A DNA stretch of 64,000 nt from Fistulifera solaris (GCA_030295235.1 AP026164.1:1302001-1366000), one strand, 5' to 3'; numbered from the stretch's first letter, positions 32,064-44,185 are shown. Notes: generated by a model from the letters alone, not told the origin. Made by a program: numbers and translations.

Positions 32064-32596
32064 TGTGTGATCTGAGAAAAGCGTCTCAAGACGCCATTCA
32101 ACTTACGGTTTTGTACCTCTTCTTTAAGCAAACGGAAAAGTCTACAACGTTACTGTCGTCTGAATGAACAATCGAACTATCGACAGCAGCAGCGGTTAAG
32201 TCGGCGCTTCGGTGAATGTCCATGATGGGAGATTTTACGTTTTGCAGAGCGTTGACCGTTGCAACCAAAACCGTACTTGCACCAGTACCGGTAGGGTACC
32301 TGGTACCGGTACCGGTACCAGTCCTTGTACTCTCTCTAGAAACCGGAATGACTAAATGACCATTTTGAATGATTTTGCGTCACACACGTGACCAATTCAA
32401 GACTCAAACTCGTACGTGTTTTACTACTTCCACTTGGCACCACGAAGCATTTCAAAAATTCAGTAATAACAGCAAAACAAAGCGTGAACTTCAACGACAC
32501 AACAGAGAAGGACATCAACTAACATCCTCTCTTTTGCCCTAATCAAGAACTATAACCAGTTAAACTTGGAGTTCTTTACAAAATTTTCGATTTATC
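32064..32596. other. Divergent promoter region with GGTACC array
   Basis: These 533 bp lie between the divergent SNARE and CPP1-like genes. A GGTACC array lies at 32281-32323. A possible upstream coding exon of the SNARE (about 32130-32222, reading from ATG at 32222) cannot be linked in frame, so it is not annotated. Confidence 0.5.
32281..32323. repeat. GGTACC palindromic array
   Basis: The run reads ACCAGTACCGGTAGGGTACC then TGGTACCGGTACCGGTACCA, between two divergent start codons. Confidence 0.72.
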
Positions 32597-33638
32597 ATGA
32601 TTTGCAACAACTGGCGAATAGTGCCGCTTCTGGCCCTTATCGTTACACTTTCCTCCAACACGGACGCCTTTGTGCTGCCGTCGGCTCGGTCAACTTTTCC
32701 ACTATCGGCTTCTACCACTTCACTTCACGCAGCGGCCGTATCGAATCCTTTCAAACGCTTGCCCTGGATCGTACAAAAGGAAAAAGAGAGAGAAGCTCGT
32801 CGAATGAAACAAGAGCGGGCCAAGTTGCACCGAGAGCTGGGAATTGCCGAAGACGCGACCTACGAAGAAATTGTCGCCGCCACAGATATGCTGATTGCAC
32901 AAGTAGGATCAGATCTTAAAGCAAAAGTCAAGATCGAAATTGCTAAAGACAGAATCTTGCAGATCCGATTGAACGAGAGATTGGCTGGCTTGGCAGCGGA
33001 AAGCAAAGAAGCAAGGGCCATGTCGAGTTATGAACTGGAAGGGTAAGTTTTGTTTTTTTGAGAAAACGGATGTTTCATTTTTTTCTTCTTCTTTTCTGCC
33101 AAAGAATCGATGGCTGAAATACCCGCTAACGAATTCTTGCTTTTTATTTTGTGTGCTTCTTCAACGCCTCTGAATTTACAGAATTGACGAAGATGACAAA
33201 CCAAAGGCTGCGAAAGAATGGAATGCGCCGCGTTGGACACAAGGGCTTGTTGTGAAGCCCGACGAACAGCACCTGAAATCACAGATTCGATTGTGGGGAA
33301 TTGTAACGGCTATTGGTGTTGCTCTTCCACCAGCTCAGGAATACTTGGGCCGATTTACGTGGTTGATTTGTGTCGCTCAGCTCACATTCCGTGGCATGCC
33401 TCGTGATCAAATGGAAGGCGGAGGTATGGGAATGAGTTTCAATGCGGGTGGAAAAGGCGGACACCGAAAGGTAGCTTTCGCCCTAGGTTTCGCTACCTGG
33501 GTGGTCGGTGCCGTAATTTCGTACGGTCTGATGCCCTCGTGGGCCCGCGGACAGCGATGGTCCGCCACACTTGGCTTCACCATGCAGAACCTTATCTTTG
33601 GTGTGGTGTCTTCGTATTTACAACCGTACAAAGGATAA
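32597..33638 (+). CDS. CPP1/CDF1-like plastid membrane chaperone-like protein (DUF3353)
   Basis: The N-terminus is a diatom-type bipartite plastid leader: a signal peptide (IVPLLALIVTLSSNTDA) ending in a DAF junction with a Ser/Thr-rich transit segment. A J-like domain follows (LHRELGIAEDATYEEIVAAT), then three or four membrane helices (IRLWGIVTAIGVALPP, FTWLICVAQLTF, FALGFATWVVGAVISYGL). Exons 32597-33042 and 33182-33638 join across a 139-nt GT-AG intron (GG|A, Gly). The plant relatives (CPP1, CDF1) stabilise the chlorophyll enzyme protochlorophyllide oxidoreductase in plastid membranes. In a diatom it would sit in the innermost plastid membranes. The frame is intact. Confidence 0.8.
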
Positions 33639-33739
33639 CGAAATAAAAATAAAAGAAGTGTTTGAATTCCGTTATTTTATTTGATGATTCGTTCCGAGTG
33701 ATGCAGATTATGATGCGAGGAAGCCGAAGCAATGTCTCA

Positions 33740-34793
33740 CTAATCTGGATGTGTTTTCCATATCCGAATGGTTCCATCTTCGGATCCTGATGCGTAGGTG
33801 GAGCCGTCGGGTGAGTATCGAAGGCAGCGGATGGGTCCATGATGCCCTTTGTGACACTCAAGCTCTTGACCGGTGGCCGTGGCAAAGACTCGGACCCACA
33901 AATCGCTACCTCCCGCTACAAACATTTCACCGGATGGATGCAACGAGACACCACCTTCCTCTCGAAAATGAACGGGCATTTTGTACGAATGCATCAAGGA
34001 TCGGTCCGCCAGGTTGAAAAAGTATACTTTGTCGCCTGCTGCCACGGAAAGTATTTGACGCGAAGCAGTGGTGCTCGTGATATCCATATCACGAATTTCC
34101 ACTCCGTTTTCAGTTTTTAAAACGTGTATCAACTTCCCCGGGGACGAGAGAGAATCGATCTGCCAAAATCGAATACAACCATCGGTGCCACCAGCCAACA
34201 AAACATTGTTGGAGATCCACAAGCATTTGTTTATCCCAATCTTCGGACCAGAGGACTGAGCGATCTCCAGCGCTGCGTTCTTGGGATGAAGTAAATCATA
34301 AACTCGAATGATTCCTTCGTGCCCGCCAGTCGCGAGCCACCTACTATTGGGTGTAAAATCACAAGTCTTAACGATATGCTTGTGGGGCAACTGGTGCAAG
34401 TCCTTTCCTGTAATGGCATCCCATACATGTACACTGTAATCACCGCTCGCGGTTGCTGCTAAATTCCCTGACGGATCGAGTCGACAGCACCACACAGCGC
34501 CTTTGTGGCCTACAAACGTACCGATCCAATCGCCAGTGATTCCATCTCGAACCATCGGTTTCTTGTCTATGCAACAGTAAGAGCAAATCAGGAGGTTAGA
34601 GGACTGCGTCAACGCAAACGCTTTACAACGATAGCTTCAAGCGTCTTACCATGACAGGCGGAAATGAGCAGAGTTCTGTTTTCCCCGACACATGGATAAA
34701 TTGGAGCTCAGCGAGAGGTCGGGTGTGTCCGGGACAAACGATAGGGATTTGACGACCCGGATGATTCTTTTCAGCGGTATCCTCCGCGCCCAT
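33740..34793 (-). CDS. STRAP: STRAP-like WD40 protein (serine/threonine kinase receptor-associated)
   Basis: The seven-blade WD40 text matches animal STRAP closely: DGITGDWIGTFVGHKGAVW, HKHIVKTCDFTP, YDLLHPKN, and PDGSTYASGSEDGTIRIWKT near the end. The first exon starts at ATG 34793 (GHTRPLAELQF) and ends at 34650; an 83-nt GT-AG intron spans 34567-34649. One G is missing in the G4 run near 34700, after VSG. In animals STRAP belongs to the SMN complex assembly and mRNA-translation machinery. The gene is convergent with CPP1-like, 101 bp away, so the 3' ends may overlap. Confidence 0.85.
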
Positions 34794-36066
34794 TTTTCTG
34801 TTTATATATTAATCGAGCTAATGGAAACATGGAAGTTTTTATTCATGCAGCGGAGTATTTATTACTCCAGTATTTTTGAACGTTGCGCGCCGGCGGGCGG
34901 GACAACCCGGAGTTTGTGTGTTCCAAACACATCATTCATCAATCTGCATCGCATTCATCGGGTCCTTTTCAAAAGAAAGTCTTTTTCACTACAAGTATTA
35001 CCAACATGGACACTTCCTTCCATCGAACAATAATCAACGTCGATTCCATCTAAAACAAGAAAGAAGAGAATAGCAGCATGATGTTTCGAATGTCTACGTG
35101 AAATCCACGATTCACGTAAGCCGCGTAGGAATTTTATCTATGTAGGTAGCACCTGGCACTCATCGAATTAGACCTCATCAATAATTCTCGGGTCCAACAG
35201 CGACAAACTCCATCGTAACATTCATCAACATACCTTCCTAGAGACCATAAAGGAAGATTGACATTACCAAGCATGAAAAAAGAAAAAGATGTAATGTTGC
35301 GAATGGCTACGTCCATTTCATGTGGGCCCCGTAGAGAAATTTATCTATAGAGGGATACTTGAACCCGGATATTGTATACTTCGACATCATCCATTATTCA
35401 TGTATGTTTGACTGCAATGCCATAAAACCTTTCGGCAATATCATTAATCCTCACTAAGAAGCGATATTCACGTCAGTTCCACATCAAAACGTAAAGAAAG
35501 AAAAAGATACAAAGTTTCTAATTACAAAGTATATGTGAAATTCACGTAGGCCCTGAGTTCATATTTTTATCCGAAGCCGAAAGGCGCATCTGTAATCACT
35601 AATGTCCGTCGTTCTTCTAACACTACCAATCAAAGGGAATTAATTAGAATCAACAAACATGATTGTGTCAATGGATCTCGGCGAAAATGTCGGCACACCG
35701 GTCTCTTCAATATTCACTATTGTCCAAAGTGTTGTCCGTTTTTCGCCACGACTGCATTTCAGTCAAGAGTCCGCGAAATTCATCGGGTTCCTTTCAAACG
35801 AACGCCTGTTTTACGTATAATCAACATGGACACCACACTCCAATGAACAATTATCGACGTTGATTCCATCTCAAAATGAAAAAGAGAATATCGCTACAAA
35901 GTTTAGAGTGTCAACGTACAGTTCGCGTTTCCATGGCGATTCCAACTACAATGACTCATGACCATAATTCAGTCGGGAATCGCACGCTAGTTCTACCAGA
36001 GCAAAACGAAAATATTATTGAAAGCATCTTCGCTGAAGACTGGAAATAACGCACAAGAACTTTGAT
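34794..36066. repeat. Gene-free region of degenerate ~250-bp tandem repeats
   Basis: The blocks at about 35030-35140, 35265-35350, 35480-35580 and 35860-35945 share an order of short words. 'GATTCCATCT' precedes an A-rich tract (aagaaaaagatg), then 'ATGTTGCGAATG', 'TACGTG' and 'GTAG...TTTTATCTAT'. 'CAACATGGACAC' recurs at 35002 and 35824. Copies of the GACTGCATTTCAGTC family lie at 35724-35772 and, weakly, 35953-35977. No coding frame is supported. It may be an old tandem array of a repetitive element. The left part holds the STRAP promoter and the right part the C2CD5 3' flank. Confidence 0.55.
35724..35772 (+). repeat. GACTGCATTTCAGTC repeat family copy
   Basis: The copy reads CCAAAGTGTTGTCCGTTTTT then CGCCACGACTGCATTTCAGT and CAAGAGTCC. 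It is in the same orientation as the 5053 copy and keeps both the CAAAGTGTTG and the palindromic parts. Confidence 0.7.
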
Positions 36067-39000
36067 TTAGAATGAAGGCGATCGCGTCCTTACGTTCTGA
36101 CCGTTCAAATCCGAAAGCCGCGAGTTCCCACGTGCATGAGACCGAGCTGGCGAATCATTCGTCATTCTAAGTTTCACAGCACAAGCAGAGATTGAAATGA
36201 CATTATACACTTGTGACTTGTACACCAGTCCACCGGACTCTGCTGGTACAGCGCGATAGGCTGCACAGGAAGGAAAATGCTAAGAATCATCCATAAAAAG
36301 GCTGAAGAAATGACACCACTCGAACGTACCTAGCATTGCGTTGCCACCCAGTGCGGCAACATGGGCACGGACGATAGCATTGCACTCAGTGACGAAACGG
36401 TTGAATTCTCTTGCTTCTAGGCCACGAGATTCACGAATGAAATGGAAGCTCAGCAGACCGAGATACTCTGTGATTTCTCCACCTTTGACGTAATGCAGTG
36501 GGGTGAGTTCGACTGGAACCTCCTCAACATTCATTAGCCATTCATTACTATTAGCAACTGCCTGCCCTTTTCCACCATAATTACCGCTTTCTCCGACTGA
36601 AATCGAAGTCAACGGCGTCGCTGGAAGCGGTAGTTTCGGAGCATTCGACAGCTCAGCGACACTGTCGGTGCGGCTTCTATGCAAGATCGGAGATAATCTG
36701 GGTAGCAACGACTTGGGAGATAGTCTTCCAGGGACACGAGGACTGAGGTCGATCTGCGCCACAGAAGACAAAGATGGCGACCCTTGATCTGAAGTGCTTC
36801 TTTTATGGGTCTTTTCAGCAACCACGGTTCGGTGAAGCCTTCCCATTTCATCACTCAACTTATCAACAATAACCGTCGAACGACAAAGAGCGATAAGCGG
36901 TTCGGTCTTGAAGAGCACTTCAATACCTTCTTGGATGTCCTTTTGAATTAATCTCATCTCAGAGTCTTCTCGGCGCCTTACTTCCAACTCGTCTTGTCTG
37001 CTGTCATCTGAATCTTCCCCTGTCATATCTGTCTCGTTAATCTTTTGTGTCGCTTCAAACCTTCGCTCAAGAATAAGTTTACCAGTGCAAAGAAGCTCAA
37101 CTTGATCGTCCGGTGTAAGATTTACTTGAGTACGGACGCCGCAAATGACAGCCGGAGCAAAGTCCTTGATTCTGTTACAGAGCTTCGAAAAGAGCTCTTG
37201 AAAGAGACTGGAGAAAAGAAGATTGCTCCTTGTACCCCTTGTGGCGGGATTCCACTTGAATCGGAGCATGGCCATGACCATTTGCCCGTTGATTTCTTCA
37301 GACATCATACCGCCTGAACCTTTTCCAAAAGCCGGAAGATGAGAAGTGGATGCGAGGGATATTCCTTCTGGAAGAGGTTTGTCCAAAAGAACACTCAAAA
37401 AGTCCTCATCTGTTTCATCATCAATCTCAAGCACAAACGGCATCTTGTCATCGCGATACAGCCTCCTCCTTCGCCTTCGACCCATACCAGTACCATCATT
37501 TCCAAGTGTAGCCTCAGCTTTGTCGTCGTGCATGATTTCCTCGCGCAAGTCTTCAAAATCAGACACAACTGAACCTATTGATTTGATTCCGGTGTCATCA
37601 TGAGCACCAAGATGGCCGTATTCTTCTAGATCAAGTTCTTGATCGAGCTGTAAAAGTTCCCTAGCTCCAGTATCTGCGTTGTTCTTAGTTTCAGATTCAC
37701 CATCAGCATCATTGTCCGTGTCACTTTCACTTTGACTGGAAGAGGAGCTCGAAGATGATGTGCTCTCCGAATCAATGCTAGAGAAAGTCCCTTCTTCTTC
37801 ATTTTGCTCTAAAACACCGGGATCAGTCCTCTCTGACTGTTCAATTCGCAATTGTCGGTCTTCAAAGCTTCCGGATTGATCGAATGCGACGGTTCCTGAG
37901 ACCCGCTGTTGCTCATTTCCATCATCACCTTCCGATTTTCGTAACAAACGTCGAGATTTCTTTGCACTTTCTTTGCGACGAGAAAATTCGGCTCTCGCAG
38001 CAGCACGACGTGCTTGCGCTTTTTTAAGCTTTAAAGCATGTCTCTTCCTAACACGTTCCGAATGTCGTGCAGCAGCTTCGATCAAGCGCTGCCGATTTCG
38101 ATTCGATACAACTTCAATCTGACGCTGTAACTTTACTACCTGATGATCCTCTTCATCTTGGACGGCAATGGTTCGCTTGATCTCCAGCGGCCTGGGCGCT
38201 GGCATTGCGGTACAATATACCGCCGTTCCGGTTGCCGTGGACACAATCAATTGCCTACCAACATCAACCTCGGTTTTCAGACTAAACACGGCGTTTCTTC
38301 CTAATACCTTCAACTTCACCATAAGCTGCCGCGCGAGGTCATACTCCAAAAAGGGAAGGGCTTCACTGACGGCCAGCGCATCTGGTTCACCGGCTGCTTT
38401 AGGTCTTGACCGACAGACTCGTGCCTGAATAAAGACACCCGTGCCACGAATAGGCAGATTGCCAGGGGTTTCGACTGTCGAAAAAATAACTTCCGGTACC
38501 CACTTCTTACCACAATGAAGACACGGGACAAGCTTTAAGTTGGTGAATGGTGCGCGACGATGGGAGTAGGGAACGTGAACAGCTGTACATGGCTTCGTTC
38601 GTCGCCTTCGCAGAGCCTTGACATGGTTATCAGTGCTCATGTAGAAAGTGTTGCCATGATAGCCTTGAGAATTGGGAGAGCCCTGTTTGGTATCACTTTC
38701 ATCGTCACCAAACAAGGGCGGGACAGGAACGGATTTCGACATCCGTAGATTGCGTTTGGAGCTACGGTCCATTACGGCTCGTCTTGATGACGGGCTCGAG
38801 GGAGCTTGCAATCCATCCGACAATCCTTCTGACAAGCCAGTCATTTCGGATTGCTCCCCTTTGTCCTCACCGGATCGGGAGGTCCACAACCTCGGCGCGG
38901 TCAGATTCGGAAGACCGCGAACAGTAGCAGCAGTGCCCGTGATGGAAAGAATAGCGACATCATCATGAATGGTGGAAGCCTCCAAGTAACCAACGATGTG

Positions 39001-40366
39001 GGTACAGCAAAGAATCTTGGCATGGGCTCGAATTTCATCACGGAGCTCTGTCCACCACGAGTCGCGTGTTTCTTGATCAGATAATTTTGAAGCCAGATTG
39101 CCCAGATATTTTACTGATCGTGCTGTTACAAGACCTCCCAGTCGAATTCGAACCGACGGATCGAAATCACGAAGCGTCAACAATTGCACCAGATCATTGT
39201 CGGGATTATCGCGATGACGGGCCACCGCTGCCAAGGTTGCTTCCGAAAGCCAAAATCGAGACGACTCCATTCCCCCGTCGATAGATCTGTCGAAGGATTT
39301 CAAGTGATCGTCTTCATTGCGAGTGATCTGAATGGAGGAAAGTGATTTGTTGTTTGGCGATAAACAGGACATTCCTCCAATTGTTCCGATGGACGCGGAC
39401 GCCTTGGTCGGCTGTTTCCTTCTTCGTTGTAGCAACACAGCAGTTCCATACGTACGCGCCACAATACCCGAGTCACCTTCCACATCAAAATTCTGAAAGT
39501 ATCCAATGACAGCATTGGCACCCATTTCTTGCACAGTCTTACACATGCGACGACGCACGGAAGCATCCAACAAATAAAGGAGCGTTTGTCGCGTTTCATG
39601 ACTCTCGCGTGCACGACGAAAGTTATCACTCCATTCAAATTCGGGATCATCGGCCACTACCAGCTCCTCAACGAACCCAAAGACGTGAGCCACTTCGAAC
39701 CCACTCGCCGGGTCGATGCGCGAAAAGGGAAGCAATCGGACTCCCGCTGACGAATCTCGAAAGGGGTTGACGTCACCAATGAACGTTAGTTTGACAGAAA
39801 GCAACAGCTCTCCTCGAACTCCGGTCAATGTATCGTACAGGGGAAACCATCCATCAATACCTCCACCTTGATCGGCGTCATTGTCATTTTCTTCACTCCG
39901 TCCCGACTCGGCTGTCAGTAACGGATTCAGATCGACATACACAATCCCGATACTCGGATCGGTCGTCCGCGAAGCAGAAGATATTGGCGAAGCCAATGAC
40001 GTAGCCTGTTCTGCATCGCATACTTTAAAGACCAGAGGCTCATCTTGCAACAAAGTGTCATCGGAGACGTCGAAACGAAATTCTTCATTCCAAACGGGCG
40101 CACAAGTATTTCGACAAACTCTGGTTTTCGCCGTGTAGCCCGACGATGACGATGCGGAAGAATACGTGCGACTCGAATACGTGGCTTTTTCGTACCATTT
40201 GCTCTTCGTCCGACAGAGCAATGGAATAGGCATGTCCGCCCAAGGTAACAATCACGTAAGGATCGGGAGTGGGCGATCCTTGCAAATGCGCCGTTCCGGT
40301 ACGAGAAGATTCTGGAGGCGGCAAATTGCGAGCGCCCTTGACGCGGACTTTGACAGTCGAAGGCAT
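36067..40366 (-). CDS. C2 domain-containing protein 5 (C2CD5/CDP138)-like
   Basis: The large protein begins [20 protein letters not shown] with a C2 domain ([11 protein letters not shown], then [13 protein letters not shown] and [13 protein letters not shown]). It then has the C2CD5-specific blocks [30 protein letters not shown]-like [19 protein letters not shown], and repeated (x)[19 protein letters not shown] modules. A 69-nt GT-AG intron (36261-36329) joins a final exon 36067-36260 that reads [13 protein letters not shown]. One extra A near 40190 shifts the frame in the C2 domain. Acidic, Ser-rich linkers lie near residues 800-950. In mammals the protein binds Ca2+ and phospholipid and aids vesicle insertion. 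Ca2+-binding Asp residues are partly kept. It is head-to-head with the REI1-like gene. Confidence 0.85.
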
Positions 40367-40802
40367 GAGTGATTATTGCAATTTATAAAATGGCGGAACA
40401 CAGAGCACTAATACGAATAACAAGGATAGCAACAAATGCAATGGGTTTTGTCGTTGAGAGCTGCCGCCAGCGGCGTTCGCAGATCAGAGATAAAGATAAA
40501 ATAATAGTTGTTTTCGTGACTCAATTCCTGTTGTGGAGAGTGGACAGTGGACAGCACCATAGTAAAAAGGAAAGGAAAGATCCGAAAGGATTAAGGTTAT
40601 AGTCGTTGGCATCAGTTGCGGCACTGACGACAGACAAACGTCTTCGATTGCAAACCAAGGAAAAACGAAAGAAACAGCGAAAATGGACCGCACGACCGCA
40701 ATTTCGTTTTCGTTGCATTTCTTGACAGAACATTAACACAAGGAGCACAAACAAAACTACTTGACTTAGCTAAACACACAATCTACACGCTTCTATACCA
40801 TT
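40367..40802. other. Divergent promoter region C2CD5 / REI1-like
   Basis: This 436-bp spacer separates two divergent starts. No repeat family member or gene is seen. It is a natural bidirectional promoter candidate. Confidence 0.5.
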
Positions 40803-42179
40803 ATGGAACTGGATTCGCAACTAGCCTCCACAACAGCACCTGGCAAACTATTTGCCAGCCGCGAAGAACTCGCGGCGCACTATAAGTCCGATTGGCACAA
40901 GTACAATCTTAAGCGACGAGAAGCCGGCCTCCCCATGTTGTTGCAGCCGGATTTTCAAGCACGTCTGGATGCGGCCTTGGCATTGCGTCAAGAGAAAGAG
41001 ACCGGAACGAGTCATCTGAAGAAGGAGAGTAAAAAGCATTTCAAAAAGAAAAAGAACGGCATTTCACTGGTATCGCAAGCTTCGGCGTACGACCGAATGA
41101 CGAAAGAAGCAGAAGCACCGACAACTGATACAATAGACGTCGAATCAATGGTCGAGAATGCAGTGCCTACTACCGAACAACCTGTAGCACCAGAGGCGAT
41201 TGAGATTGAGCCGAGACAATGCTTATTTGATCGACACATGTCCGTATCTGTACAAGCCAATGTGGAACGCATGCAACGAAAATATGGCTTTTTTATTCCC
41301 GATGCTGAATATTTGACGGATCTGACGGGTCTGGTTGGGTATTGTCATGAAAAGATCAAGCTGGGCCATGTTTGTTTGTATTGTCAAAAAGTCTTCACGA
41401 CCTGGCAAGGATGTCAAAAGCACATGATATCCAAACGACACACCAAGTTGCGTTATGAACCAGATATAGATTTGGAAGAGTTTGCGGTGTTTTATGATTT
41501 CGCGGAAGCTGATGCCGAGTACCTGGGTCGTACATCATTCGAAAAGAACACGGTTGACGCTGACATGGACGAAGTATCTGGTGACGACGAGGATTGGGAA
41601 GATATCTCGGACGACGAAGCTGCAGCAATGGACGAGGAAGATGATGACGACGATAGTGAGATGATGGACAATGATTTTGATGAAGCCATTGCGAGAATGG
41701 GATTTGACGTGACAGCTTTGGGAGAACTGGTTCTTCCGGATGGTCGTATCATTGGCCACAGATTATATCGACGATATTACAAACAACGTGCGCCACGAAC
41801 CAACACAAGCAACGAGGCGGTGAATGCGGCGCGCTTGGCAGCTAGTGAGCGTCTTTATAGAGGTCAAGTTTACCGTATTGGGTACCAAGGCGACCGTAAC
41901 AGCGCTAGTGATCCTTCGAGCGGCATGACGGCGTTGATGAAAGCCGGCATAGCTCCAGGTATGGTCGCAGGGCGCGCTGGAAAAGGTCTTTTGGTCAAGA
42001 GCGGTGGATCTTTCACAGCAATGTCGATTTATCGCTATCAAGCAGCCATGCGAAAGCAGAGAAAAGGCGATGTAAAAGGATTGAATTTGTACAATCGCTC
42101 AAGTCTGAATATGAACCGTATGGACAAAAAACACAATCGCTTGATGAACGGAGTAAGTGTAGCGCATGCAAAAAGATAA
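40803..42179 (+). CDS. REI1/ZNF622-like cytosolic 60S ribosome biogenesis factor
   Basis: An intact 458-residue frame. HYKSDWHKYNLKRREAGLP near residue 30 and CLYCQKVFTTWQGCQKHMIS then KRHTKLRY near residue 200 match Rei1/ZNF622. These proteins release export factors (Arx1/Alb1) and probe the exit tunnel of 60S subunits in the cytosol. Later, an acidic stretch and SLGELVLPDGR-like LGELVLPDGRIIGHRLYRR follow as in the family, ending in a basic tail. The first zinc finger is odd. The usual CxxC before HYKSDWH is replaced by GKLFASREELAAHYKSDWH, without the two cysteines. No upstream exon with CxxC could be found. The family call is otherwise secure. Confidence 0.88.
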   Translation: MELDSQLASTTAPGKLFASREELAAHYKSDWHKYNLKRREAGLPMLLQPDFQARLDAALALRQEKETGTSHLKKESKKHFKKKKNGISLVSQASAYDRMTKEAEAPTTDTIDVESMVENAVPTTEQPVAPEAIEIEPRQCLFDRHMSVSVQANVERMQRKYGFFIPDAEYLTDLTGLVGYCHEKIKLGHVCLYCQKVFTTWQGCQKHMISKRHTKLRYEPDIDLEEFAVFYDFAEADAEYLGRTSFEKNTVDADMDEVSGDDEDWEDISDDEAAAMDEEDDDDDSEMMDNDFDEAIARMGFDVTALGELVLPDGRIIGHRLYRRYYKQRAPRTNTSNEAVNAARLAASERLYRGQVYRIGYQGDRNSASDPSSGMTALMKAGIAPGMVAGRAGKGLLVKSGGSFTAMSIYRYQAAMRKQRKGDVKGLNLYNRSSLNMNRMDKKHNRLMNGVSVAHAKR

Positions 42180-42305
42180 ATATTACAATTTTATTGAAAG
42201 TATAGTTTGGCTGGATTAGACCAGCTGATATGGTTGACAAAAGTGAAAGTGACGGATAACGTTCTCAACAACAATTATAAATGAGGCACATCGAGTTCTC
42301 AGCCG

Positions 42306-43409
42306 CTATTGCATCTGTGGTGGTATTTGCTGTTCCGTCATTTCGACTGTCACTGGTTCATTGTGATCGTGGTCCATAGTATTACTGTCAGGGCTAACAA
42401 CGCTCACTTGTGTCCATCGGTATCGCGTTAACCGTGTCCAGAAGTAATGTAGCACATTTCTCGAGATGATGGTCCCATTCGCTCGTTCTGTTTCTATTAT
42501 ATGCTCCAAAACATCAAACTTACACAGTGGGCACATGGGCTGACGTTCCGTGAGCCACGGTACGATGCATTCGGTATGATACTGATGTTGGCATGGTAGG
42601 CAAGTCCAGGGAGTTGATTGGTCATCATCAAAACAAATCGCACATTGCTCTACTACCGCGCGTTCGGTCGGTTGCGGCAGTGCTAATACTTGCTCTTCCG
42701 TCAACATGGCTCCTCCAGCATTGAATACGATCCTTCCGTCAGCTTGTACATGACCACGAGCCCCCATTAAGATCATTGCACAGGCACTCAAACTGATCAG
42801 CATAAAGAACAGTCCAAGCGTAGTGACCATCATTTCTTGCAAATCCGCAGTAGTAATCAATCCTGGTGGAGGTTTTGAATCCATGCGGATGACCGGCCCT
42901 CCCTGCGACAGTATTTCCTTCGGTTGTGACGCCAAATACGACCGCAGCGATCGACCCGCTCGGTGGGTGACCGACAAGAGAACCAAGCGCGAGTCCCCGT
43001 ACTCTGTAAACATGGGCATTAACGCGTCTTCACCATCCAATTCATAATTGTACACAATCAAGAACTTGACGGCCGTCCCCATGGATTCCGCCACGGCGGC
43101 TTTGCGAGCAAACGGACAGTTTCCTCGCGAAGCGAGCATGACGACCGCGTCGGCCGGAAGAACGGTCGTGTCCGAAATCCGAATCGCTTTCGGCTGGATA
43201 AAGGAAGTCGCATTGCTGTCAAAATTGTCGCACAAATACGGATTTTCGGGAAGAAATTGCAAGCGCGCGTTGTATACTTTGTTGTCATTCATGTAACGAC
43301 CGAACAACGCTGGAAGACTCGGAAGTGTTTCATTGGCAAAGTAGATGGCAGCGTGTGCGGTCGGCAGCAGCCATAGTGATAAACAAGTAAACAAGAAAGA
43401 GGATGGCAT
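42306..43409 (-). CDS. PA-TM-RING E3 ubiquitin ligase (RNF13/RMR-like)
   Basis: The preferred start is the ATG at 43409 (MPSSFLFTCLSLWLLPTAHA), a good signal peptide; the longer frame to 43508 adds a basic stretch. A lumenal protease-associated domain (NARLQFLPENPYLCDN to ITRAGRSLRSYL-like RAGRSLRSYL) is followed by one membrane helix (TLGLFFMLISLSACAMILMG). A RING-H2 finger follows (CAICFDDDQSTPWTCLPC with HQYHTECIVPWL and CPLC). Such ligases sit in endosomal or vacuolar membranes and sort or ubiquitinate cargo. A single exon with no breaks. The cytosolic tail is Thr/His-rich. Confidence 0.85.
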   Translation of the reverse strand: MPSSFLFTCLSLWLLPTAHAAIYFANETLPSLPALFGRYMNDNKVYNARLQFLPENPYLCDNFDSNATSFIQPKAIRISDTTVLPADAVVMLASRGNCPFARKAAVAESMGTAVKFLIVYNYELDGEDALMPMFTEYGDSRLVLLSVTHRAGRSLRSYLASQPKEILSQGGPVIRMDSKPPPGLITTADLQEMMVTTLGLFFMLISLSACAMILMGARGHVQADGRIVFNAGGAMLTEEQVLALPQPTERAVVEQCAICFDDDQSTPWTCLPCQHQYHTECIVPWLTERQPMCPLCKFDVLEHIIETERANGTIISRNVLHYFWTRLTRYRWTQVSVVSPDSNTMDHDHNEPVTVEMTEQQIPPQMQ

Positions 43410-44185
43410 GGTCTTTCTATAAGTGGAACGTGTAAATGAAGGACAAGAACGACGCAATGATTTGATATACATGAGGAGTCGTCGAACTGCATGGCAGCAA
43501 AATGTCAAAAAGCTACGTTTTCTTTTACGAGGCTTCTCGTTTCTATCGACGTAGGCTTACGTATATTTCGTTACTGGGCTGTACCGCTGAAACTGAACGA
43601 CGACAGGAGCACTTGCAATCGATGCGATTTATTCCTACACCAGGATCATCAACAAGATCAGCAATGGATTCATGACCTAATCCAATGCTTTAAGTATCAA
43701 AGGGTTGGAATAGTCGTCAATGCAACGAATAACAAGTCGCCATAGCCCGGGACTCATTTTCATGTAAATGAGTCGCAAAAAGTCATTGCCACATTTTGCC
43801 TAATACAAGTCATTCGAGAAACAATAAACTTAGGGCTTCTTCTGTAAATAATTCCAATGATATCGTCAAAAAAAGATCAAAAATAATGGCAATACTGATC
43901 GCAACTGTGCATAAAGGGCGTACCAGTAGCATTTTCCGTGAAGTACTTATAAAGCATTTTATACAAGGCGGGACTGAGTAGCATTTGAGTCGCAAAGAAT
44001 TCCCCGACAGTCCTTAGCTCGTAGCTAATTTCCTTAGCTTGATTTTGATTCCCACTGCGATTTCCCAGAAATGCACGGAGCATTTTTTCAAAACGCAACA
44101 CCGTGACAAGACAAATGAAGCGACCGACTCTTATCATTTCAAAGGAATTCATCATACATCAAATTCCAATAGATACATCAGCAAG
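43410..44185. other. Intergenic region, nothing recognised
   Basis: These 776 bp separate two divergent genes. Short frames here show no homology. It includes both promoters. Confidence 0.4.

Noticed and set aside
32130-32225. Upstream first exon of the Qc-SNARE
   Set aside because: A GT-AG intron can be drawn but does not join in the SNARE frame; evidence was too weak to annotate.
36090-36120. tRNA-like B-box (gttcaaatcc)
   Set aside because: It lies in the last exon of the C2CD5-like gene, and no cloverleaf or A box could be formed around it.
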